Of a stretch of 34,123 bases of DNA, positions 1-6,271 are shown one piece after another. Each line of letters starts with the position of its first letter. Positions within the stretch are counted from its first letter, which is position 1. Origin of the DNA: Aeromicrobium sp. (GTDB lineage Bacteria; Actinomycetota; Actinomycetes; Propionibacteriales; Nocardioidaceae); contig JAOPXY010000134.1 of assembly GCA_025964895.1 (NCBI GenBank), positions 1 to 34,123 on the forward strand, in the 5' to 3' direction. The notes beneath the pieces are model-generated. The model had not been told where the DNA came from, ran no database searches, and was given only the letters and a program-made list of their open reading frames with translations. Position numbers and translations under genes: made by a program.

Positions 1-342
1 GCCGGCGACTTCGACAGCGCCGAGTTCACCGATGAGTACCAGGAGCAGCTTCGGACCCTCGTCGAGGCGAAGCTCGAGCAGGGCGACGCGCTCGACACCG
101 ATGCGACCTTCGGCCCGCAGGAGGACGAGGACGATGCGGAGGTCGTCGACCTGATGGAGGCGCTGCGGCGCAGCATCGACAAGAAGAAGGCCGGGTCGTC
201 GGGCAAGGACCCCGCCAAGAAGTCCCCCGCAAGCGGCAGGGGCCCCCACCCGGCCAAGAAGGCGGCCGCCAAGAAAGCCCCGGCCAAGAAGGCCGCGGCG
301 AAGAAGGCCCCTGCGAAGAAGCCGGCCAAGAAGGCAGGCTAA
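1..342 (+). CDS. ku: Ku protein, C-terminal part (5' end outside window)
   Basis: The window opens in frame inside this gene, and 113 C-terminal residues are visible. They begin with the family-typical helical stretch (EFTDEYQEQL, LVEAKLEQG) and end in a lysine/alanine/proline tail made of repeated AAKKAPAKK units. Bacterial Ku is a homodimer that threads onto DNA ends and recruits LigD for non-homologous end joining. Basic, histone-H1-like tails of this kind are known on actinobacterial Ku proteins and bind DNA. Two LigD-type genes 2.8 and 4.9 kb downstream support the call. The stop codon overlaps the stop of the convergent GAF-ANTAR gene by a few bases. The promoter is outside the window, so regulation cannot be judged. 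Confidence 0.9.
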   Translation, partial: AGDFDSAEFTDEYQEQLRTLVEAKLEQGDALDTDATFGPQEDEDDAEVVDLMEALRRSIDKKKAGSSGKDPAKKSPASGRGPHPAKKAAAKKAPAKKAAAKKAPAKKPAKKAG

Positions 343-1058
343 GCCGGATCCGCCTCGGCCCGCCCCGCCGCGGGCGCCGAGAATGTCGCGTCCGGGGAGC
401 TGCGGTGGTCGACGACCCACTCCGCGACGTACCGCAGCTTGACGTTGTGGGCCTGCGACTGCCGGCGAAGGAACTCGAAGGCGCGGTCGGCGTCGATGTC
501 GAAGCGCTCCATCAAGATCCCCTGGGCCTGACCGATGAGCTTGCGGGCATCGATCGCGACCTGCAGACCCTCCTCGTTGTGCGCGTTGGCGATCGCGACC
601 GCGGCGTGCCTGACGAAGATCGTGCCCACGGCGACGTCGTCGTCCTCGAAGCCGTCGAGCCGGTCCGAGTACAGGTTGAGCGATCCGTACCGGCGGGCTC
701 GCGTCTCCAGCCGCAGGCTCAGGACGCTGCGGATGCCCATCTCGGCGACGGCTGGGCCCCACTTGGGCCAGCGAGGGTCGCCCCGGACGTCACCGGAGCG
801 GTAGACCGGCTCGCCGTCGATCGCGTCGAGGCACGGCCCCTCGTCGTGGACGATCTGCAGATTGTGCGACTCACCGACGCGCTGCGACGTGGCCGCCGCG
901 GTCTCGATCTGCTGGCGACCGTGCACCAGCATGATGCCGGCCTCGTCACAGCTCGTGGCGAGCTTCGCGTACTCCGCGATCCGTTCGATCGTGGTGTCCG
1001 CGGTGGGCGCATCGTGCAGGTCGAGTGCCATCTGCGCGAAGAACGTCAGGCTTTCCAA
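339..1058 (-). CDS. GAF and ANTAR domain-containing protein
   Basis: A 239-aa protein with an N-terminal GAF domain (about residues 15-155) and a C-terminal ANTAR domain (about 165-225, including IGQAQGILMERF and ADRAFEFLRRQSQ). ANTAR domains bind paired hairpins in nascent RNA and act as antiterminators; the GAF part probably senses a small ligand, redox state or light. I chose the TTG at 1058 because GAGGAG lies 7 nt upstream; the reading frame is open to an ATG at 1103 but that start has no clear ribosome site. It is convergent with ku and divergent from the 1259 ORF. Proteins of this architecture are abundant in actinobacteria and often stress-related; the RNA target here is unknown. Confidence 0.88.
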   Translation of the reverse strand: MESLTFFAQMALDLHDAPTADTTIERIAEYAKLATSCDEAGIMLVHGRQQIETAAATSQRVGESHNLQIVHDEGPCLDAIDGEPVYRSGDVRGDPRWPKWGPAVAEMGIRSVLSLRLETRARRYGSLNLYSDRLDGFEDDDVAVGTIFVRHAAVAIANAHNEEGLQVAIDARKLIGQAQGILMERFDIDADRAFEFLRRQSQAHNVKLRYVAEWVVDHRSSPDATFSAPAAGRAEADPA

Positions 1059-1140
1059 CGAAGGACTCCTCAGGGGGCGAAGTTTGCGGATCAAGAAAAC
1101 CACAGCCCGCCACGAACGAACAGGCCGAAGGTCCTACGTC

Positions 1141-1165
1141 GTTTGCCGGTGTGCTGCGCGGGTAC
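1141..1165 (+). promoter_or_regulatory. SigF/SigB-type promoter before the 173-aa ORF
   Basis: GTTT at 1141-1144, a 15-nt spacer, and GGGTAC at 1160-1165. This matches the GTTT-N15-GGGTA pattern of mycobacterial SigF and the GNNT-N14-16-GGGTAC pattern of Streptomyces SigB. A transcript starting near 1172 would give a leader of about 85 nt to the ATG at 1259. A sigma factor of this family is encoded at 2868-2092. Seen in sequence; use by that sigma factor is inference. Confidence 0.65.
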
Positions 1166-1258
1166 CCCCACCGCAGAGCAGACCCTCAGCAATTCTCCCA
1201 TCGGTCGCCCGTCCGCACACCTCGGCCGGCCGCCCATGACTCGTGAAGAGATGGTCCC

Positions 1259-1780
1259 ATGAGCACCGACCTCCACACCGGCGCTCCCACCGTGACGCTG
1301 TACGGCGACCGCGGCGAGCTCGACTCCGCCCTCAGCGACGAGCTGGGCAGGCGCGGCAACACGATCCACCGCATCACCACGCCCATCGGCTGGCTGCGGT
1401 CCGGCACGCACGCGGTCATTCGGATCGACACCCCCGCGGGTGAGCACGCCCTCGTGCAGCTCGCGTCTCAGGATCTGCCCGCGACTCACGTCGTGGCCGT
1501 CTCCGAGACGCCCCTCGACGATGCCGAGTCGACCCGCCTGGGCGATCTGTGCCGTCAGTGCGGCGACCACCACGAGGTCTTCCTCATCTGGCACCCGCCA
1601 TTCGTGATCGACGTCAACGAGGCCATGACCCTGCCGGGCCTGCGGTCCGTGCAGTCCCCCGGAAATCTGGCCTCGACGGTGGCCGACGAGGTCGGCGTCC
1701 AAGCCGGACGGACGAGCCGCCCCTCGTTCACGAGCCAGGTCTTCGCGCCCCACGGCGAGGCCCCCACCGCTCACGGCTGA
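1259..1780 (+). CDS. Hypothetical protein, 173 aa
   Basis: I do not recognise a family. The protein is soluble, with no signal peptide or membrane segment, mildly acidic and rich in short beta-strand-like stretches (THAVIRIDT, HALVQLAS, THVVAVSE). It has a CxxC-like pair in LCRQCGDHHE near residue 100, which could bind a metal or be redox-active, but nothing else supports that. The start is the ATG at 1259, preceded by a purine-rich GAAGAG. It follows a SigF/SigB-type promoter at 1141-1165 and its end overlaps the convergent 71-aa gene by 10 bp. If the promoter is real, this is a general-stress protein of unknown function. Confidence 0.72.
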   Translation: MSTDLHTGAPTVTLYGDRGELDSALSDELGRRGNTIHRITTPIGWLRSGTHAVIRIDTPAGEHALVQLASQDLPATHVVAVSETPLDDAESTRLGDLCRQCGDHHEVFLIWHPPFVIDVNEAMTLPGLRSVQSPGNLASTVADEVGVQAGRTSRPSFTSQVFAPHGEAPTAHG

Positions 1781-1986
1781 CCGTCGATCTCGGTCGCGCC
1801 ATCGTCGAACATCCTGACGGTTGCTCGAGCCTCCCACATCGCGACGGGTGAGTCATTCGTCTCCACCCAGATGATGTGGTCGGCCCCGGCGGACGCGATG
1901 ACGTCACGGTGGAGCGCGAACTCCTTCAGCAGGTCCTGCTGGATCCGAGGTCCACTGAGGGAGAACCCAAAGGTGATGCGTGGCAA
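1771..1986 (-). CDS. Small hypothetical protein, 71 aa
   Basis: A short ORF beginning with TTG (PRITFGFSLSG) and a well-placed GGAAGG 9 nt upstream. The sequence is of normal composition and not the arginine/proline-rich type of shadow ORFs; it contains FALHRDVIAS and DHIIWVETNDSPVAMWEA. No family is recognised. It lies 105 nt downstream of the sigma-factor gene on the same strand, so it may be co-transcribed with it, and its 3' end overlaps the convergent 173-aa gene by 10 bp. It is a possible small partner of the sigma factor, but nothing in the sequence shows this; it does not resemble RsbV (STAS) or RsbW (HATPase). Confidence 0.5.
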   Translation of the reverse strand: MPRITFGFSLSGPRIQQDLLKEFALHRDVIASAGADHIIWVETNDSPVAMWEARATVRMFDDGATEIDGQP

Positions 1987-2091
1987 CGGCGCTGCCCTTC
2001 CGGTCCGCGAAGCGCACGGCTGCTGCTGAACCGGTTCACAAGTCTAGCCATGACGAAGGTCCCGGGCTCCCCCAGGACCCGCGTCAGGACG

Positions 2092-2868
2092 TCATGCGGC
2101 CTCGGTGACTACCGCCTTCTCGCGCAGCTTCTCCAGCAGCTTGGCCAGGCGGCGCGACACCTGCATCTGGCTGACGCCGACCAGGTCGGCGATCTCCTGC
2201 TGCGTGCGGTCCTCGACGAAGCGCAGCCGGAGCAGCTCGCGCTCGTCGTCGGCGAGCTCCTCGCACAGCGGGCCGACCGTGACCCAGTCGTCGATGAACG
2301 CGTACGCCGCCTCGTCCCAGCTCAGCGTCTCGCCGAGGGGCTGACTACCGTCGCGCACCGGCTGGTCGAGAGACGTCGGCGAGAAGCAGCCGCGAGCCGC
2401 CATGGCCTCGCTGACGTCCGCGACCTCGGCTCCCAGCTCGCGGGCGATCTCGTGGACGCCGGGCATGTGACCGTCGCTCTGCAGCAGTCGCTCGGAGGCC
2501 GCCGTGATGTCGGCCTGCAGCTGCTGGATCCGCCGCGGCGGACGAACCCCCCAGCAGTGGTCACGAAAGTACTTCTTGATCTCGCCCAGGATCGTGACCG
2601 TCGCGAACGGGACGAACTCACCCCGGTCGTGATGGAATCCCCGGATCGCCTTGACGAGGGCGAAGTTGGCGACCTGCACCAGGTCGTCACGGTCGACGCC
2701 ACGACCGGCGTAGCGGCCCGCAAGGTGACGGGCCAGGCCCAGATGGCGACGGACGACCTCATCCTCGAGGGCGGCCCGTTCGACGGCGCCGGCCCGTGCC
2801 GCCGCTTCCAGCAGTGCCGACGTCTCGTCGTTCGTGACGATGGTGGCCGATGTTTGCACGTAGTTCAC
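2092..2868 (-). CDS. sigF: RNA polymerase sigma factor, SigB/SigF/SigG family
   Basis: A 258-aa group 3 sigma-70 factor. Region 2 is visible as DRDDLVQVANFALVKAI with the GEFVPFATVTILGEIKKYFRD block typical of SigB/SigF/SigG. Region 3 follows (HEIARELGAEVADVSEA) and region 4 holds the helix-turn-helix (RTQQEIADLVGVSQMQVSRR). The start is set at GTG 2868, preceded at 5 nt by GGGGG; the frame extends further to 2970 but that part has no family character. It directs RNA polymerase to GTTT/GGGTA promoters, and such sites occur before ligD and other genes here. Such factors are normally held by an RsbW/UsfX anti-sigma; unusually, no such gene adjoins it in this window. The exact subfamily name is uncertain. 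Confidence 0.9.
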   Translation of the reverse strand: MNYVQTSATIVTNDETSALLEAAARAGAVERAALEDEVVRRHLGLARHLAGRYAGRGVDRDDLVQVANFALVKAIRGFHHDRGEFVPFATVTILGEIKKYFRDHCWGVRPPRRIQQLQADITAASERLLQSDGHMPGVHEIARELGAEVADVSEAMAARGCFSPTSLDQPVRDGSQPLGETLSWDEAAYAFIDDWVTVGPLCEELADDERELLRLRFVEDRTQQEIADLVGVSQMQVSRRLAKLLEKLREKAVVTEAA

Positions 2869-3052
2869 GATTACCCCCAAAAGGCTCTCGATCGATGTAC
2901 GGCTTCTGCTCAACCGACGAGTCCACAGTGGCAGTCCGGCCGAGCTTGCGCAAGACCTGTTCAGTAACAATTAACTAGACCGAGCAGTACGGCCGAGCTA
3001 GTCGATATGGTTCGAACGGACTATTGAACGATTCCGCACCTGCGCGTAAACC

Positions 3053-3078
3053 GGTTTTACCCGTGCTCGATCGGGTAC
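3053..3078 (+). promoter_or_regulatory. SigF/SigB-type promoter of ligD
   Basis: GGTTT at 3053-3057, then exactly 15 nt, then GGGTAC at 3073-3078. This is a full match to the consensus of SigF-type factors. It lies 44 nt upstream of the ligD start, and the sigma gene itself is divergent just to the left. Strongest of the four such sites in the window. Confidence 0.75.
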
Positions 3079-3121
3079 TTCCGCGCCACGCGAGAGGGAG
3101 ATCCCCGCCGTCGAGAGGACA

Positions 3122-4492
3122 GTGATGGCTCGCACCCGCACTCCCGACACGGTGTCGGTGGGCGGGCATCGCCTTCGCCTCACGAACCCCGACAAGGTGA
3201 TCTATCCCACGACGGGTCACACCAAGGCCGACGTCATCGCGTACTACCAGGCCATCGCCCCGTTCCTCCTGCCGCACGTCACGGGCCGCATCGTGACGCG
3301 CAAGCGGTGGGTCGACGGCGTCGGCACGGCCGACCGCCCCGGCGACGTGTTCTTTGAGAAGAACCTGCCCGACTCGGCCCCGTCGTGGATCCGCAGCGTC
3401 GCGATCGAGCACAGCAACCACACCAACACCTATCCCGTCTTCGACGACGCGGCGGCGCTCGCGTGGGCCGGTCAGGTCTCTGCGCTCGAGCTGCACGTGC
3501 CGCAGTGGCGCGTCGACGGGCACGGCGTCCCCCAGAACCCCGACCGGCTCGTCCTGGACCTCGATCCGGGGCCCGGGGCCGGTCTCGCCGAGTGCGTCGA
3601 GGTGGCCAGGAGGGCCAAGGCGCTGCTGGCCGACCTGGAACTCGAGCCCATGCCGGTCACGAGCGGCAGCAAGGGCATGCACCTCTACGCCCCCCTCGAC
3701 GGCACCCACGACTCCGACTACGTCAACGCCTTCGCCAAGGAGGTCGCCAAGGCGCTGGAGTCCGAGCTGCCCGACCTCGTCGTCAGCTCGATGCGCAAGT
3801 CGCTGCGCGGCGGCAAGGTGCTCGTCGACTGGAGCCAGAACAACGGCAACAAGACGACGATCGCGCCCTACTCGCTGCGCGGCACCCTCGAGCCCCACGT
3901 CGCGACGCCGCGAACATGGCGCGAGCTGACCTCCTCGCTGAAGCAGCTGACGCTCGATGAGGTGCTGACCCGCATGAAGCGGCGCAAGGACCCCATGGCC
4001 CACCTCGCCCCCGACCTGGTCGCCGACCGGCTCGCGACCTACCGTTCGATGCGCGATCCCGGCAGGACACCCGAGCCGGCCGGAGCGGGCGGAACCTCGT
4101 CGAACGGCCGGTCCTTCGTCATCCAGGAGCACCACGCCAGCAGCCTGCACTGGGACTTCCGGCTGGAGCACGACGGCGTGCTGGTGTCGTGGGCCCTGCC
4201 CAAGGGCGTCCCGACGTCGACGGCCAAGAACCATCTGGCCGTGCAGACCGAGGATCACCCGCTCGAGTACGGCACCTTCGAGGGCACGATCCCCAAGGGG
4301 GAGTATGGGGGTGGGGAGGTCACCATTTGGGACCACGGCACGTACGAGCTCGAGAAGTGGAACGCTCGAGAGGTCATCGCCACCCTCACCGGCACCAAGG
4401 AGGGCGGGATCGGCGGCCGCCGCAAGTACGCACTGATCCACACTGACAAGAACCAGTGGCTCATCCACCAGATGATGATCACCGCACAGTGA
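3122..4492 (+). CDS. ligD: LigD polymerase-phosphoesterase (no ligase domain)
   Basis: A protein of about 455 aa that extends and trims DNA ends during NHEJ. The N-terminal primase-type polymerase domain (about residues 10-300, counted from the ATG at 3125) shows the metal-binding D145 and D147 in LVLDLDPGPG, TSGSKGMHLY and the third Asp in KVLVDWSQNN. The C-terminal 3'-phosphoesterase domain (about 330-450) shows QEHHASSLHWDFRLE and EDHPLEY, that is the His, Asp and Arg residues of the Pseudomonas LigD active site. The order is POL-PE, as in mycobacterial LigD, but the ligase part is missing and encoded separately at 5270. Start is GTG 3122 or ATG 3125, with GAGAGGA just upstream. It has its own SigF-type promoter. 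Confidence 0.93.
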   Translation: MMARTRTPDTVSVGGHRLRLTNPDKVIYPTTGHTKADVIAYYQAIAPFLLPHVTGRIVTRKRWVDGVGTADRPGDVFFEKNLPDSAPSWIRSVAIEHSNHTNTYPVFDDAAALAWAGQVSALELHVPQWRVDGHGVPQNPDRLVLDLDPGPGAGLAECVEVARRAKALLADLELEPMPVTSGSKGMHLYAPLDGTHDSDYVNAFAKEVAKALESELPDLVVSSMRKSLRGGKVLVDWSQNNGNKTTIAPYSLRGTLEPHVATPRTWRELTSSLKQLTLDEVLTRMKRRKDPMAHLAPDLVADRLATYRSMRDPGRTPEPAGAGGTSSNGRSFVIQEHHASSLHWDFRLEHDGVLVSWALPKGVPTSTAKNHLAVQTEDHPLEYGTFEGTIPKGEYGGGEVTIWDHGTYELEKWNAREVIATLTGTKEGGIGGRRKYALIHTDKNQWLIHQMMITAQ

Positions 4493-4519
4493 CGAAACCA
4501 ACCCTGAGGAGCACACGTC

Positions 4520-5047
4520 ATGCCCAAGCCGTTCAAGAAGAAGACCTTCCGCGCCAAGCTCGAGAGCCAGCTCAGCGATCTCGCCGAGCAGACCGACGAG
4601 CTGCGCAAGCAGGTCGTCGACCGGGCGCCCGCCGTGCGCGACCAGATCGTCGGTCAGACCGGTGAGCTGCGCAAGCAGGTCGCCGACCGTGCGCCGGCCG
4701 TCCGTGACCAGATCGTCGCCGCGCTGCCCGACAAGGAGCAGCTCCTCGATCTGCGGGACGACCTGTTCGACCGCCTGCCCGAGAACGTCCAGGAGAAGCT
4801 GCCCGAGAAGGCCAAGCCCCAGCGCAAGCGCCTGCGCAAGGTCGCCGCGATCGGCGTCCTGACCGGCGCGGGTGCCGCCGCCTTCGCGATCCTGAAGCGT
4901 CGCGGAGCGTCGCGGAACGCCTACACGCCGACCACGCCGCCGGCCCCGGCTCCCGCCGCGCCCAAGGCGCCGGTCACGCCCGCCTCCGCGCCGACCGCCG
5001 GCGACATCGCCGACGACGCGGCCACGGGTGGTGCCACGAAGCCCTGA
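4520..5047 (+). CDS. Hypothetical protein with 22-aa tandem repeat, 175 aa
   Basis: Not a recognised family. The N-terminus is very basic (MPKPFKKKTFRAKLE). Residues about 15-75 form a charged, probably coiled-coil region holding two near-identical 22-residue units (ELRKQV.DRAPAVRDQIV). A short hydrophobic segment follows (AAIGVLTGAGAAAFAILKRR, about 110-129) that could be one membrane anchor, then a Pro/Ala-rich tail. GAGGAG lies 8 nt before the ATG. It starts 27 nt after ligD, so it is almost certainly co-transcribed with it, and the separate ligase gene follows. Actinobacteria often carry such small repeat proteins beside unrelated genes, so a repair role is only suggested by position. Confidence 0.8.
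   Translation: MPKPFKKKTFRAKLESQLSDLAEQTDELRKQVVDRAPAVRDQIVGQTGELRKQVADRAPAVRDQIVAALPDKEQLLDLRDDLFDRLPENVQEKLPEKAKPQRKRLRKVAAIGVLTGAGAAAFAILKRRGASRNAYTPTTPPAPAPAAPKAPVTPASAPTAGDIADDAATGGATKP
4598..4718 (+). repeat. Two-copy 66-bp tandem repeat inside the 175-aa gene
   Basis: Two units begin with the same GAGCTGCGCAAGCAGGTCG at 4598 and 4664, a period of 66 bp (22 codons). Differences are mostly at third codon positions, so the repeat is under protein-level selection rather than a fresh duplication. Confidence 0.85.
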
Positions 5048-5054
5048 GGTGAAC

Positions 5055-5088
5055 GGCCCGGACGGTGGCGCGAGCCGCCGCACGGGCC
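5055..5088 (+). terminator. Stem-loop after the ligD operon
   Basis: GGCCCG at 5055-5060 pairs with CGGGCC at 5083-5088, with an inner GGC/GCC helix. It begins 8 nt after the stop of the 175-aa gene. There is no clear T-run, as is usual for high-GC terminators. Confidence 0.45.
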
Positions 5089-5119
5089 GGCACGTTCGTC
5101 CCCAGGGAATGCGACGACG

Positions 5120-5144
5120 GGTTGCCCCGCCTCGCCCTGGGTAC
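5120..5144 (+). promoter_or_regulatory. SigF/SigB-type promoter of the second ligase gene
   Basis: GGTT at 5120-5123, 15 nt, GGGTAC at 5139-5144 (or GTTG with 14 nt). The -10 hexamer is identical to that of ligD; the -35 is weaker. It lies 24 nt before the ATG at 5168 and 126 nt before the GTG at 5270. Confidence 0.6.
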
Positions 5145-5211
5145 GAATACCTCCGAAGGGGTACCACATGAATTCACCAGCCCGACGTGCGAGCATCCCG
5201 CCCGCGGTGGT

Positions 5212-5230
5212 CTCCCACCCGCGGTGGGAG
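5212..5230 (+). repeat. Leader hairpin in the ligase 5' region
   Basis: CTCCCAC and GTGGGAG form a perfect 7-bp inverted repeat around a CCGCG loop, between the SigF-type promoter and the GTG start. A CCGCGGTGG direct repeat (5202-5210 and 5219-5227) overlaps it. If translation starts at GTG 5270 this is untranslated leader and might affect initiation; if it starts at ATG 5168 it is coding. Confidence 0.5.
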
Positions 5231-5269
5231 CATTCAGGAGGCACTGCCTCCGAGAAAGTGGAGTACTCC

Positions 5270-6241
5270 GTGTTGCCGTTCCCGCAGCAACCGATGCTCA
5301 CCCGCCCCGTGCGCGAGATCCCGGACGAGTCCGCGCTCGACGGCGGGGCGGTGTACGAGCCGAAGTTCGACGGATACCGCGCGATCGTGTTCGTCCAGTC
5401 CGGCACCTGCCGCATCCAGTCGCGCTACGGCCGTGACATCACCGCCGCCTTCCCCGACATCGCCGCCGCGGCGCTGGACAACCTTCCGTCGGGCGTCGTG
5501 ATCGACGGCGAGCTCGTGGTGTGGGGAGACGACAGCGGCGACTTCACCGAGATGCACCGCCGGCTGACGGGCGGCGGCGGGCTCGACACGACCCACCCCG
5601 CGTCGTTCATCGCCTTCGACGTGCTGGCCGGTGCCGGGATGGACATGCGCCGCAGCCCGTTCCGCGTGCGGCGGCAGGCTCTGACCATCCTGTTGGACGA
5701 CGCACCGGCCCCGCTCCACGTCGTCCCGCAGACCCGCCACGCCGACGAGGCGCGCACCTGGCTGGCCAACTACGCCGAGGCCCGCGTGGGCGTCGAGGGC
5801 GTCGTCGCGAAGGGGCTCAGGACGCCGTACGCGTCCGGTGAGCGCGGCTGGGCGACCGTGCACATCCGCGAGAGCTCGCAGTGCATCGTCGGCGCCGTGA
5901 TCGGCGGCGTCCGAGCCCCCGAGCGCCTGATCCTCGGCCTCCGCGACACCGGCGGGCTCCTGCGCCCCGTGGGGTGCACGACCGACATGACGCTGCCGCT
6001 GCGCCGCCGTCTGGCGTCTCGGCTGCGCGCCGCCGAGGACGTCCACCCCTGGTCCGACACGACGGTGCGCGACGTGCCGGGCTGGACCGGCGACGCGGCG
6101 ACGATGGTGCTCGTCGACCCCACAGCCGTTGTCGAGGTCGCCGCCCTGCAGGCGGGCACGCACGCCTGGCACGAGCCGCGCGAGCTGGTGCGGTCGCGCC
6201 CCGAGCTGCTCGCCGACGACCTGGAGCTCGTCGAGGCCTAG
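5270..6241 (+). CDS. ligC: ATP-dependent DNA ligase (LigC / LigD ligase-domain type)
   Basis: A stand-alone nucleotidyltransferase-plus-OB-fold ligase of 323 aa. Motif I with the adenylated Lys is EPKFDGYRA, motif III is FIAFDVLA, motif IV is VEGVVAKG. Motif V is odd: where relatives have W-x-K-x-K/R this protein reads GWATVHIRES, so both basic residues appear replaced by Thr and His. It seals nicks, probably completing NHEJ started by Ku and the POL-PE protein. I prefer the GTG at 5270 (GTGGAG 6 nt upstream; next residues LPFPQQPML match the usual family start). An ATG at 5168 with GAAGGGG would add 34 residues and sits ideally behind the SigF-type promoter. The start is therefore open. Confidence 0.85.
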   Translation: MLPFPQQPMLTRPVREIPDESALDGGAVYEPKFDGYRAIVFVQSGTCRIQSRYGRDITAAFPDIAAAALDNLPSGVVIDGELVVWGDDSGDFTEMHRRLTGGGGLDTTHPASFIAFDVLAGAGMDMRRSPFRVRRQALTILLDDAPAPLHVVPQTRHADEARTWLANYAEARVGVEGVVAKGLRTPYASGERGWATVHIRESSQCIVGAVIGGVRAPERLILGLRDTGGLLRPVGCTTDMTLPLRRRLASRLRAAEDVHPWSDTTVRDVPGWTGDAATMVLVDPTAVVEVAALQAGTHAWHEPRELVRSRPELLADDLELVEA

Positions 6242-6271
6242 CGGGGCCGGGAGGCCGGGAGGGGCAGGTAC

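Noticed and set aside
2868..2880. GGGTAA on the minus strand right before the sigma start, as an autoregulatory SigF promoter
   Set aside because: It would place transcription start inside the codons at the gene start, and no GNNT box lies 14-16 nt upstream.
2975..5167. 730-aa ORF on the minus strand opposite ligD
   Set aside because: Antisense shadow of the ligD and 175-aa genes; composition is Gly/Arg/Val-rich and no domain is visible.
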